From the NCBI GenBank assembly GCA_944319745.1, contig CALUET010000009.1, positions 33,248-97,247 of the forward strand: DNA of 64,000 nucleotides. Reading direction: 5' to 3'. Positions 9,716-18,189 of the stretch are shown here, piece by piece. The notes beneath the pieces are model-generated. The model had not been told where the DNA came from, did not search any database, and saw only the letters and a list, made by a program, of their open reading frames with translations. The translations under genes were made by a program, and so were the position numbers. Within the stretch, counting starts at the first letter, position 1. Every line of letters starts with the position of its first letter. The stretch is from an uncultured Phocaeicola sp. (lineage in GTDB: Bacteria; Bacteroidota; Bacteroidia; Bacteroidales; Bacteroidaceae).

Positions 9716-10605
9716 ATGAATACATTATCAGAAAAATTAACTAAACATTATGGCGAAAAGTGGGAGGACCTGATGAAACAACTTGAAGCCAACGATCTAC
9801 GAGACAAATTGCAATGTCCGTTCTTGATTTCTCTATATCTCTCAGGACAAGAAAGGGAAGAAAGAGAAAAAGCACAAGAAACCGATAATGGTTGGTATGC
9901 CAAAAAAGCTGATGCCGAGCATGAAGAATGGTATACCAAAGCAGACCTAAAAATTATGTTTTTTGGGAGAGAACCAAATTGGTGGGTGAGATATAATGAA
10001 GAAGGTGAAGATCCTGCTGATGTAGGTAGGGTTATGGCAGTATATGAGGATTATCTAGATGATAATTATAATGTTACTGATGCACATTTTATAAAGAAGG
10101 AATAGACCATAGAAATAGATTTCTTCTTTTGGGCATTAATGGAATAATGTCAGGCATTAGGGATTTATTAAAAGATTTCCCCGGGAAACGGGTTTCATTA
10201 ATATGGAATGAAATTTCCAAATTATCTAAACGAAAAGGAGAAGGAGGAGAAGCCGTCAATGCTTTTGAACATGACATTGAGAAAAGATTCTTTCACGTCA
10301 TTCCAGAAGAAATCAAAATATTGAAACCTGATATCATTATATTCCTTACCGGACCTAAAGAGGCAAAGTATTGTGACTACATCAGAGAGAATTTCAATAT
10401 TATAGGTGAGCCAATTGCTATCTCTGGTCTATCCACAAATGATGTAGAGAAGTTAGAAATAGAGGGCATCAAGCTGGCATATTTAACTCATCACCCAGGA
10501 TATATGCCAAAAGGGGAAAAAGCCAATGACTTTCATTGGAAACTTTACGATGCCATTCTTAAGGATATCAAAGAAAATATCGACCAACTATTAAAGAAAG
10601 AATAA
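9716..10605 (+). pseudogene. Uracil-DNA-glycosylase-like gene split by one frameshift
   Basis: Two adjacent frames form one protein. The first (9716-10105, 129 codons) ends soon after IMFFGREPNWW, resembling the first active-site loop of the UDG superfamily. The second is open from about 10081 to 10605 and contains YLTHHPGYMP, resembling the second (His-Pro) loop. Adding one T in the run at 10087-10090 joins them as DAHFYKEGIDHRNRFLLLGI, about 295 aa. The second part has no ATG near its beginning (only TTG at 10129), which supports one broken gene. The family call rests on two motifs, so the activity is uncertain. Confidence 0.6.
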
Positions 10606-10631
10606 CTTGTGAATCACTTTGGCACAACCAG

Positions 10632-10669
10632 ACCTCATCTTTGCATTCGAACAGATGGAAAGGTGAGGT
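10632..10669 (+). terminator. Hairpin between the UDG-like and Sel1 genes
   Basis: ACCTCATCTTT pairs with AAAGGTGAGGT (one T-G pair), with a 16-nt loop and a weak T-rich tail (TTTCGTCTTTCC). It lies inside the possible GTG-initiated extension of the next gene, which argues for the ATG at 10708. Confidence 0.5.
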
Positions 10670-10707
10670 TTCGTCTTTCCTATATACAACTTAAAAGCCT
10701 GAAGAAT

Positions 10708-12852
10708 ATGGAAAAGAAAAGCAAAGTGGTAAGCAAACGCTTGCAAAAGCATTTGAAGGAATTGATACGTAATGGGCAACTTGAAGAAGCAGCAATACAG
10801 CTTGAACCTATTGCGCAAGAAGGTAATCACAATGCACAATACCAATTAGGGAAACTGCTTTTTGATATCATGAGAGACAAAAAAGACTATACAGGCATAG
10901 AGAAAGTAGTCTATTGGTATGAAGAGGCTGCTAAACAAGGGTGTGCCAAAGCAATGGAAGCTCTTGGAGAGCTGTACTTTCCCGGAACCTGGGATGCTTG
11001 TATGAGGGATGTGAAACAATCTCCTACATTTACGCTGCAAACAGACTTAAGCAAGTCGTTATCTTATTTTGTGCAAGCTTCTGAAAAGGGAGAGCGATTA
11101 TGGACTCATTCCTGCTCATTATCTAATCTGTTCCACTCCGTGACTGCTACAGTTGATATGAAAAATGAAGTTATGCAGACTGTGTTGGTTCTTGCCCGAA
11201 AAGGAAATTGTGATGCGGCATATCATTTGCTTAATGAATGGTGGTGGCATTTCAGACGTCCTGATAGAATACCGGATATTCTTTATCTGACACAGAAGGA
11301 TTGGCTTCATGCGGATTGGTTTCTCGCATTATTGAATTATGAAGTCGAATGTCAGAAAAGGGGAGAACATACGAAAGATGCGATAAGGCTATTGGATGAT
11401 TTCGCAAAGAAAGGCAACCGGGAAGCCTTGAATATGTTGACGGATACAGGGTTGCAAGTCGGTGGCTTAGTAGCTTGTTGGGCTGGGGATATCCATTATG
11501 AATGCCAAGAATATGAGAAAGCTTTGGAATGCTACGTAGCAGGGGAAGATTTTTGTAAACTCGGTGAGATGTATGAGCAAGGCGAAGGTACCGCACCCGA
11601 TGCAGCGAAAGCATTCCATTATTACGTAGAAGCGGAAGATTATTACAATATGGGACTGTATGAACAGGGTATCGGTGTGGGAAAGGATTTGCAAAAGGCT
11701 TTTGAGTGTTATTATAAAATCGTTGATAGAGAAATCTATGAATCTGACTCAGAGGAATGGAAAGAAGAAATCCTGTCTACTCGCCGTGCATTTCGTCGTT
11801 TAAAGAAGATTCTGTTCGCACAAAAAGATGAGATAAAATTGACAGTTGTCACGAAAGAAACGGAATCCATTTGCGGTTTCTCGGTCACCGGTTATGGAGA
11901 TTGCCGGTTCACGATAGATTGGGGTGACGGAAAAACGGATGAGATAAACCATGAGAAAGAAGAAGTAATTCATACGGAACATACGTATTCAAGAAAAGGA
12001 AAATGGAATATCTGCCTAAGAAGCGATGAAACACATACTATTACCTCTTTTCACTATACTTGTGAGGCGTGTACGTTGAAAGCATTGAATGTAACACTAT
12101 GTCCGATACTGACGGACTTGTATTGTGTCAATCAAGCATTGAAGTGTTTGGATGTCTCTCGGAATCCGAGATTGGAACGGTTGGTTTGCCGTAGGAATAA
12201 ACTACAAACGCTGAACATTCGAAAGAATAACCATCTTACCCAACTTGATTGTTCTGACAATCCATTGAATTATTTGAATTGGCATCCGCGATACTCGGCA
12301 TTGCTCCATGTTTGTATCCAAAACACCACATTGCTTCCAGACCAATATGGTTTACTTGATGATTTGTTAAAGAGAAATGATGGCCGTGAAGTGAATGCTA
12401 TTTCAAAAGACTCTTTTGAGAAACTTCACCTGAATTTGGCTTACTATATGCGATGCAGCAATTGGAAAGACATCAAGGAAGAAGTGAAAAACGGTGTAAC
12501 CAGTAGGAAAATACATACATGGGAAAAATACCGTCAGGCTTTTGCTAAAATTTGTTCTATGCAAGTAGACAAAACCAACACTGACAGCAAATGGAAAATT
12601 GTCAGCGATGGTTGGGTTCATGGCGAATATAATTTAGGAAACGGCGATTACTCTCCACAAGACATAGAAGATGTTCACATGTCATGGAGTGAATGGTTGG
12701 CAACGCCTGTAGAAGTGGTAGAAAAAGAAGGGTGGATAATGCTGCCGCTTACAAAATCTTCCGAAATAGCCGGTCAGTGTTTTTTAGGCATGACTTATGA
12801 AAACAAATGGTGTGATATAAACCTGTTAAGAAGCCGGAATTTTAACTTGTAA
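10708..12852 (+). CDS. Sel1-repeat, PKD-like and leucine-rich-repeat protein
   Basis: 714 aa without signal peptide or membrane segment, so probably cytosolic. Residues ~15-370 hold Sel1/TPR-like helical repeats (QYQLGKLLFDIM, WYEEAAKQGCAKAMEALGELY, KLGEMYEQGEGTAPDAAKAF, YYNMGLYEQGIGVGKDLQKA). About 410-470 is a PKD-like domain (FTIDWGDGKTDE, HTEHTYSRKGKWNICL). About 480-570 is a short LRR run (LKCLDVSRNPRLERLVCRRN, NHLTQLDCSDNPLNYL). The last ~120 residues are unassigned. Such repeats bind proteins; no enzyme motif was seen. The ATG at 10708 is preferred to a GTG at 10609 because a hairpin precedes it. It is one of three intact genes in an otherwise broken island. Confidence 0.8.
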   Translation: MEKKSKVVSKRLQKHLKELIRNGQLEEAAIQLEPIAQEGNHNAQYQLGKLLFDIMRDKKDYTGIEKVVYWYEEAAKQGCAKAMEALGELYFPGTWDACMRDVKQSPTFTLQTDLSKSLSYFVQASEKGERLWTHSCSLSNLFHSVTATVDMKNEVMQTVLVLARKGNCDAAYHLLNEWWWHFRRPDRIPDILYLTQKDWLHADWFLALLNYEVECQKRGEHTKDAIRLLDDFAKKGNREALNMLTDTGLQVGGLVACWAGDIHYECQEYEKALECYVAGEDFCKLGEMYEQGEGTAPDAAKAFHYYVEAEDYYNMGLYEQGIGVGKDLQKAFECYYKIVDREIYESDSEEWKEEILSTRRAFRRLKKILFAQKDEIKLTVVTKETESICGFSVTGYGDCRFTIDWGDGKTDEINHEKEEVIHTEHTYSRKGKWNICLRSDETHTITSFHYTCEACTLKALNVTLCPILTDLYCVNQALKCLDVSRNPRLERLVCRRNKLQTLNIRKNNHLTQLDCSDNPLNYLNWHPRYSALLHVCIQNTTLLPDQYGLLDDLLKRNDGREVNAISKDSFEKLHLNLAYYMRCSNWKDIKEEVKNGVTSRKIHTWEKYRQAFAKICSMQVDKTNTDSKWKIVSDGWVHGEYNLGNGDYSPQDIEDVHMSWSEWLATPVEVVEKEGWIMLPLTKSSEIAGQCFLGMTYENKWCDINLLRSRNFNL

Positions 12853-12873
12853 TTGAACTTTATTATTAAACCG

Positions 12874-13059
12874 ATGATATTAGATTATAAAGGAAAGCGT
12901 CTGTTTGCATTTTCAGACACACATGGACGACATCGAGATCTAATCATTCCACAAAGTGTAAACATCTTGATTTGTGCCGGGGATGTCGTATCTGACTTTC
13001 ATGAAAACGGACTGGAAGATTTTTCCAGACATTATATAATAAAGGACGTTTCAGTCTGA
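12874..13059 (+). pseudogene. Metallophosphoesterase, N-terminal fragment
   Basis: 61 codons from ATG 12874. Seen: FAFSDTHGRHRDLIIP, the first metal-binding motif (DxH) of calcineurin-like phosphoesterases, and ILICAGDVVSDF (GD motif). The family needs ~180 residues or more, with GNHD and later His motifs, none of which follow. After GLEDF the reading changes to unrelated residues and stops, with the last 9 bases overlapping the end of the convergent gene. A deletion or recombination probably removed the rest. Confidence 0.7.
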
Positions 13060-13389
13060 ACGATAACGTTTCCCATTTTGGTCAATAATATGCTGGCATA
13101 TCAAATGGGCTTCCACCCAGAAATCATTTAACCGCAATAAGTCCGGGATGGAATAAGGCTTGTGCGTACAAATGTCATGTACAGCATGGCATACGACAAG
13201 GTGTTCCAATTCCGGATGGTGTAAATGTCCTTCTGCCCATATCTCACCGTCATCCAGGAAATTCACACATCCCAACTGCTCATCCGTCATATCAACTGTG
13301 TTTTTAGGCGAGTAATCACAGGAACATTCTTCAATTTCGACAAGTCCGTCATAACCATCTTCAAGCAAATTGTAAATCAATTCAATCAT
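13051..13389 (-). CDS. Hypothetical acidic protein, 112 aa
   Basis: No family recognised. Soluble, acidic in its N-terminal half, with several His/Cys residues (ECSCDY, HLHHPELEHLVVCHAVHDIC), which could bind metal; that is inference. Its ATG overlaps the stop of the upstream gene by four bases (ATGA) if that gene is read in its repaired frame, which supports a translationally coupled pair. Small acidic proteins of this kind are often partner or immunity proteins, but nothing here proves that. Confidence 0.6.
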   Translation of the reverse strand: MIELIYNLLEDGYDGLVEIEECSCDYSPKNTVDMTDEQLGCVNFLDDGEIWAEGHLHHPELEHLVVCHAVHDICTHKPYSIPDLLRLNDFWVEAHLICQHIIDQNGKRYRSD

Positions 13390-13834
13390 GTAAGCAAAAT
13401 CGGAACCATAATAGCTAATTCCAGAATGGAATCATCTCCGTTATACACATATTTCAACGTGCCACGAATCACATAGTCATCATCGAAAGACGTATCTTTA
13501 GGACTATCAATATACGGTAAAGATTTGCCATACGATGATACAGTTTCCTGGTCAATCCATAAAGCAATTGGTTTACTGCTTCAAAACGTTTGATTTCTTG
13601 TGGCGTGGTCTGAAACATCCGATTGAGAATCAAACTCCGTGTACCTATCAGGTCTTGTATCTTTTCTATTTGTGTAGCACCGATATGTCTCAAATCAAGA
13701 TTCCTTTTTTCTTGTCTGTTCATCAATCTTTTGATTTTCGCTTCCACTTCTAATAGCAGAGCCCGTTTTTCATCTATATTATTTTCCTGATAGATGTAGT
13801 CTGTCAAATCGTTAGCGTATAAATCCATGACCAT
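13386..13834 (-). pseudogene. Hypothetical gene with one frameshift, coupled to the 112-aa gene
   Basis: Read from ATG 13834 (MVMDLYANDLTDYIYQENN), the frame is a helical, charged protein with a coiled-coil look (EVEAKIKRLMNRQEKRNLDL). Near 13560 it shifts. Adding one T gives LLYWIDQETVSSYGKSLPYI and continues in good coding sequence (DYVIRGTLKYVYNGDDSILE) to a stop at 13386 that overlaps the next start codon as ATGA. Without repair it ends at 13469 in an unlikely tail (IVLKIRLSMMTM). Repaired length is about 149 aa; function unknown. Confidence 0.6.
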
Positions 13835-13989
13835 CTTATTTAATGATATTACCAAAGTAAACAGGTTTTGTGCCAAACCAAAGCACAAGAATATTTTGCT
13901 GCATAGCAGAAAAATCTTTTCAGCAAATGCTTTAATATGGCATAACTTTATACGAACTTTGCTTTATCAATCTTAAAAAACTCTACATC

Positions 13990-14405
13990 ATGGAACAATT
14001 GACATTCAAATCTTTGCTATCCCAATTCAGTTTTGATGATATCTTAACTGATTTCAAAACCCTGTATCAAATAAATGCGCCTGAATCATTTCAAGGAACC
14101 GATTGAGAGGCTTACCGAAAAATATACCAATATCTTCAAAACTTGAAGCCTCGGAATCGAAATACTCCATCTATCTAGCATCCCGTTGGGGACGATGTTC
14201 ACTTGAAGTTGATATGAATTGTGCTATCTATAATAAAAACATAGATGAAATTATTCAGCCTATGGCGACCTATTCCCCTTGGTCTGAAGTATTGGACATG
14301 AAAATTACTGTTGAATATGATATAATAATAACTCCACAAGAATTAACTGCGGGATTATTTTGGGAGATCACTTATTACGGAGTAAAGAATGCAAAAGTAC
14401 CCTAA
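13990..14405 (+). pseudogene. Hypothetical gene with two frameshifts
   Basis: From ATG 13990 the frame reads MEQLTFKSLLSQFSFDDIL and stops at 14106. Removing one T near 14090 gives ESFKEPIERLTEKYTNIFK. Removing one A near 14135 then joins KLEASESKYSIYLASRWG and a long open end (PQELTAGLFWEITYYGVKN) to the stop at 14405. The repaired protein is about 138 aa, soluble, of unknown family. The middle block is far more protein-like than the other frames. The WYL regulator begins 48 bp downstream. Confidence 0.5.
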
Positions 14406-14453
14406 AAATTTTTAGTTGACCAATTGTATATACTTTCTAACTAATACAAACTT

Positions 14454-15359
14454 ATGGTAAAAGATTTATTCGACAAATACATTTGGCTGGTAGATACCAT
14501 CTATAGGGCCGGCAAAATCACATTTGAGGAAATCAATGAACGTTGGCTCCGCTCACGGTTAAGTGATGGAGAAGATATTCCATTAAGAACCTTTCACAAC
14601 TGGCGCACTGCTATAGAACAAACTTTTGATATAAATATCGGCTGTAACCGGAAAAGAGGTTACTATTATTATATCGAGAATGCGGATGATATGCAAAAAG
14701 GAGGAATCCGTAATTGGTTGCTCAATACGTTCACTGTCAATAATCTGATAAACGAAAGTCATCATTTAAAACGGAGAATTCTGTTCGAAGAAATTCCCTC
14801 CGGCAGAAAATATCTTACGCCTATTATTGAAGCCATGCGTGACGGACTGGAAATAGAGTTATATTATCAAAGCTATTGGTACGAAGAACCCAGCACTTAT
14901 ACATTACAACCTTATTGCATCAAAGTATTCAAGCAAAGATGGTATGTGATTGGTTTTTGTAAAGAACGGAATGATATCCGCACTTTTTCTTTGGATAGAA
15001 TACTGCAATTAAATACATTAGATACAAAATTTACTTATCCAAAGGATTTTGATCCGGAGGCTTACTTCGCGGACTATTTCGGCATTATGATTGAAAATAA
15101 GAAGTTGGAAACTATCCGCATTAGAGTTTATGGAATGCATGTGCAGTATATTCGTGCTTTACCCTTACACCATTCTCAACGTGAAATCGAGACTACAGAG
15201 GATTATTCTATATTTGAATACAGCATGAAACCGACATTGGATTTTAAGCAAGAATTGCTTTCAAGAGAAGCAGAAGTGGAAGTCCTTTCTCCTTCATCTT
15301 TCCGAGAAGAAATAATTCAGTCAGTGAATGAGATGGCTTCATTATACAACAAACAATAG
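14454..15359 (+). CDS. WYL-domain transcriptional regulator
   Basis: 301 aa. Residues ~1-75 look like a winged-helix DNA-binding part (ITFEEINERWLRSRLSDGED, TFHNWRTAIEQTF). About 115-220 is the WYL domain: IIEAMRDGLEIELYYQSYW, then QPYCIKVFKQRWYVIGFC and RTFSLDRILQL. The C-terminal ~80 residues form the usual C-terminal module (LETIRIRVYG, EVEVLSPSSFREEI). WYL proteins sense ligands, sometimes nucleic acid, and control DNA-damage or phage-defence genes. It is intact in a decayed island and is the likely local regulator; that role is inference. Confidence 0.88.
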   Translation: MVKDLFDKYIWLVDTIYRAGKITFEEINERWLRSRLSDGEDIPLRTFHNWRTAIEQTFDINIGCNRKRGYYYYIENADDMQKGGIRNWLLNTFTVNNLINESHHLKRRILFEEIPSGRKYLTPIIEAMRDGLEIELYYQSYWYEEPSTYTLQPYCIKVFKQRWYVIGFCKERNDIRTFSLDRILQLNTLDTKFTYPKDFDPEAYFADYFGIMIENKKLETIRIRVYGMHVQYIRALPLHHSQREIETTEDYSIFEYSMKPTLDFKQELLSREAEVEVLSPSSFREEIIQSVNEMASLYNKQ

Positions 15360-15452
15360 AATATCATTTACAGAATAGTGTAAGTGAATATCTTTAAATC
15401 CAATTATCTATACTTTCGACTGGGAACAAAACGGGAACAATAAATATAAAAC

Positions 15453-15492
15453 AAAATCGGCTAAGTGCTATTTTTAGCTACTTAGCCGATTT
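15453..15492 (-). terminator. Terminator after tRNA-Leu (bidirectional shape)
   Basis: AAATCGGCTAAGT and ACTTAGCCGATTT form a 13-bp inverted repeat, with A/T runs at both sides. It lies just past the 3' end of the minus-strand tRNA-Leu and may also stop transcripts from the WYL gene. Confidence 0.75.
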
Positions 15493-15497
15493 CTTTG

Positions 15498-15581
15498 TAC
15501 CCAGACCCGGGGTCGAACCGGGATGGATTTTACTCCACTGGTGTTTGAGACCAGCGCGTCTACCGATTCCGCCATCTGGGC
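15498..15581 (-). tRNA. tRNA-Leu (CAA)
   Basis: 84-nt cloverleaf with the long variable arm of class II tRNAs. The anticodon stem CTGGT/ACCAG encloses CTCAAAC, so the anticodon is CAA. Acceptor GCCCAGA pairs with TCTGGGT. The T-loop is GGTTCGACCC. CCA is not encoded. Confidence 0.96.
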
Positions 15582-15601
15582 ATCTCTATCGAATTGCGTG
15601 G

Positions 15602-15632
15602 CAAAGGTAATACTTCTTTTCATATAAGCAAA
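15602..15632 (-). promoter_or_regulatory. Promoter of tRNA-Leu
   Basis: On the minus strand TTTG (15632-15629), a 19-bp spacer and TACCTTTG (15609-15602), ending 21 bp before the tRNA. Confidence 0.8.
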
Positions 15633-15949
15633 ATATTAATGTGTTTTTTTACAAAAAGAATCATTCTCTATTTGTCCAAACATCGAGATCTTTCTGAAGA
15701 AAGAACCTATTATTTGTTAAACAAGAATGAAAATTACATTCCATAATATTTGCAAAACAGCAATAAATATTTTCCTTTCCCCAGATAAAAGATTCAGAAG
15801 AAAATCCTTCCATATCATAACATTTCTATTTCAAATCTTCCAAACATACAAAAAATTGCGAGCAAAAAAAGAAATTTATATCACCAAAACTTTTTCTTAT
15901 TCCTTTTTTCTTATTTTTGCACTGCAATGTAATTTCTAAAAAAATACAT
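15633..15949. other. AT-rich intergenic DNA before the GH43 operon
   Basis: No gene seen. Only short AT-rich frames occur. It contains the operon promoter candidate at 15912-15919. Confidence 0.6.
15912..15919 (+). promoter_or_regulatory. Candidate -7 box of the arabinoside operon
   Basis: TATTTTTG fits TAnnTTTG and lies 31 bp before the GH43 start codon. The -33 region has only TTTT. It also argues for the ATG at 15950 over the earlier in-frame start at 15917. Confidence 0.5.
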
Positions 15950-16924
15950 ATGAGAATACAAAAAATCTTGTCGATAATATTATTGTCGGGCGCATTCTGC
16001 AATGGAGTTTCTCAAGAAATTTATAATAACCCTATTGTTGATTTAGACTTGCCCGATCCCACAATTATAAAAGCAGACGACGGTTCTTTTTATCTGTACA
16101 CGACCGAAACTGTCCGGAACCTACCAATTCTTCATTCCACCAACCTCACTGATTGGGAAATGATCGGTACCGCTTTTACAGATGAAACTCGTCCCAACTT
16201 TGTCCCCGGCGGGGGAATCTGGGCTCCGGATATCAATAAAATTGGCGATAAATACGTTCTTTATTATTCCATGTCCACATGGGGAGGCGAATGGACCAGC
16301 GGAATCGGAGTCGCAGTTGCCGACCGGCCTGAGGGGCCATTTAAGAATTGCGGGAAATTGTTCCGCAGCAATGAGATGGAAGTCCAAAATTGCATTGATC
16401 CTTTTTACATAGAAGATAACGGACATAAATATTTATTTTTCGGAAGTTTCCGCGGAATTTATGTCGTAGAACTGAATGACGACGGGCTATCGGTGAAGAA
16501 AGATTTCAGACGATTGCGGGTGGCCGGAACAGCTTACGAAGGAACTTACATACACAAACGGGGAGATTTTTATTATCTGTTCGCATCTATCGGCTCTTGT
16601 TGCGAAGGGGCCAAAAGCACTTACACCACTGTTGTAGGCCGATCAAAGAATCTTTTCGGCCCTTACTGGAATAAAAAAAACAAATCCATGCTCGACAATC
16701 AGCATGAAGTCTTAATACATAAAAATGAAACATTTACCGGTACCGGGCACAATTCCGAGATCGTTCAAGACAAGAACGGAAACGATTGGATATTTTATCA
16801 CGGAGTAAAACTTGCGGAACCTGAAGGACGGGTACTTTTAATGGATCGTATAGAATGGATAGACGGATGGCCCGTTGTAAAAGGAAACAGTCCTTCAACA
16901 GAATCGCCGGTGCCCGAATTTTAA
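15950..16924 (+). CDS. Secreted glycoside hydrolase family 43 enzyme
   Basis: 324 aa with a signal peptide (MRIQKILSIILLSGAF to about residue 22). A single GH43 five-bladed propeller: DLPDPTIIKADDGSFYLYTT contains the catalytic-base Asp; IDPFYIEDNGHKYLFFGSF carries the pKa-modulating Asp; GTAYEGTYIHKRGDFYYLF carries the likely acid Glu; GTGHNSEIVQDKNG is a later blade. These three acidic positions fit GH43. Substrates are usually arabinan or arabinoxylan side chains. It leads a four-gene unit with acyltransferase, mutarotase and GH127, 24 bp before the next gene, which makes arabinose-containing glycan likely. Confidence 0.88.
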   Translation: MRIQKILSIILLSGAFCNGVSQEIYNNPIVDLDLPDPTIIKADDGSFYLYTTETVRNLPILHSTNLTDWEMIGTAFTDETRPNFVPGGGIWAPDINKIGDKYVLYYSMSTWGGEWTSGIGVAVADRPEGPFKNCGKLFRSNEMEVQNCIDPFYIEDNGHKYLFFGSFRGIYVVELNDDGLSVKKDFRRLRVAGTAYEGTYIHKRGDFYYLFASIGSCCEGAKSTYTTVVGRSKNLFGPYWNKKNKSMLDNQHEVLIHKNETFTGTGHNSEIVQDKNGNDWIFYHGVKLAEPEGRVLLMDRIEWIDGWPVVKGNSPSTESPVPEF

Positions 16925-16948
16925 ATATCACAAAAAACAAAAAAGAAG

Positions 16949-18109
16949 ATGGAAAGCAATATCAAAGATTCGGAACGATTAGTGTGGGTAGATGTCATTC
17001 GTTTTTTTGCAATCTTAATGGTCATCGGTGTACATTGTATCGATCCTTTCTACATATCCCCTGCAATGAAAGGCATTCCGGAGTACACATCTTGGGCCGC
17101 TATCTACGGTTCTTTTTTCCGTCCGTCCGTTCCTTTATTTACCATGATGACGGGCTTATTGCTGCTTCCTGTAAAACAACCGATGGGAGCATTTTATAAA
17201 AAACGGATTTACCGCATACTATTTCCGGTCATCATTTGGTCGTTTTTATACAACATCTTCCCCTATCTCACCGGAGTATTCGGACTACCCAAAGAAATTA
17301 TCGGCGACTTTTTCTGTTATACGCAAGGCAGCGAATCTCAAGCATTAGGCGATTCATTAAAAGACGTCGCAATGATTCCGTTTCAGTTCTCATTCAAGGA
17401 AAATCACATGTGGTATATGTACCTGCTGTTAGGACTATATTTATATATGCCGATCTTCTCGGCCTGGATAGAAAAAGCCACAAACAAAGAAAAAAGAATT
17501 TATCTGCTGATTTGGTTTATTTCCTTATTTTTACCATACATGGCCGCGTACATCGCACCACTATTCGGCGTACGTTACCTTTTTGGCGAAGCGACATGGA
17601 ATGCTTTCGGATTGTTTTATTATTTCGCCGGGTTTAACGGATACCTCATTTTAGGACATGTTCTGAAACAAATGAAAGATCTTGATTGGAAGAAAACGCT
17701 TTCCATTTGCATTGTCCTGTTTGCTGTCGGATATTATGTAACATTTTCCGGATTCTCCGCCGCAGCAGCCAATCCGGAAGCCACAGAGTCGGATATGGAA
17801 TTATTCTTTACCTTCTGCAGTCCGAACGTGGCCATCATGACAGCAGCGGTCTTCTTATTACTCAAGAAAGTGCATATTCGTAATAAAACATTGGTACATT
17901 TACTGGCAAACATGACGAAATGTGGTTTCGGTATTTACATTATTCACTATTTTGTGGTGGGACCTTTTTTCTTGCTGATAGGCCCCTCATCGTTGCCTAT
18001 TCCCCTGCAAGTTCCTGTCATGGCGATTTGTATTTTTGCCGTTTCATGGGCTTTTACAGCAGTTGTCTACCGGCTGTTAGAAAAAAAAGCCGTATATATC
18101 ATGGGATAA
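16949..18109 (+). CDS. Membrane acyltransferase, acyltransferase-3 family
   Basis: 386 aa with about ten hydrophobic segments. Seen: LVWVDVIRFFAILMVIGVHC near residue 10, the typical R-x10-H start of this family (R18, H28), then SVPLFTMMTGLLL (second conserved segment) and a C-terminal FGIYIIHYFVVGPF. The family moves acetyl or succinyl groups onto extracytoplasmic sugars or lipids. The strong AAGAAG motif just before ATG can act as ribosome-binding site. Being in the same operon as GH43, mutarotase and GH127 is unusual; it may modify a surface glycan. Confidence 0.88.
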   Translation: MESNIKDSERLVWVDVIRFFAILMVIGVHCIDPFYISPAMKGIPEYTSWAAIYGSFFRPSVPLFTMMTGLLLLPVKQPMGAFYKKRIYRILFPVIIWSFLYNIFPYLTGVFGLPKEIIGDFFCYTQGSESQALGDSLKDVAMIPFQFSFKENHMWYMYLLLGLYLYMPIFSAWIEKATNKEKRIYLLIWFISLFLPYMAAYIAPLFGVRYLFGEATWNAFGLFYYFAGFNGYLILGHVLKQMKDLDWKKTLSICIVLFAVGYYVTFSGFSAAAANPEATESDMELFFTFCSPNVAIMTAAVFLLLKKVHIRNKTLVHLLANMTKCGFGIYIIHYFVVGPFFLLIGPSSLPIPLQVPVMAICIFAVSWAFTAVVYRLLEKKAVYIMG

Positions 18110-18189
18110 ACCATTGTAAATATCGCTCAACTCCACAATATATACAAAACAATAATATTTAATCATTTATCTAAAAACAAATAAACATT

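Noticed and set aside
10129-10605. TTG-started 158-aa gene as a separate protein
   Set aside because: The frame is open upstream to about 10081 and joins the previous frame after one added T; it is more likely one broken gene.
10609-10707. GTG-started extension of the Sel1 protein
   Set aside because: A hairpin lies inside it and the residues do not resemble the repeat region; ATG 10708 fits better.
15498-15600. tRNA-Leu as an integration site for the island
   Set aside because: The tRNA is complete and has its promoter and terminator; no direct repeat of its 3' end was found at the other side near 8 kb.
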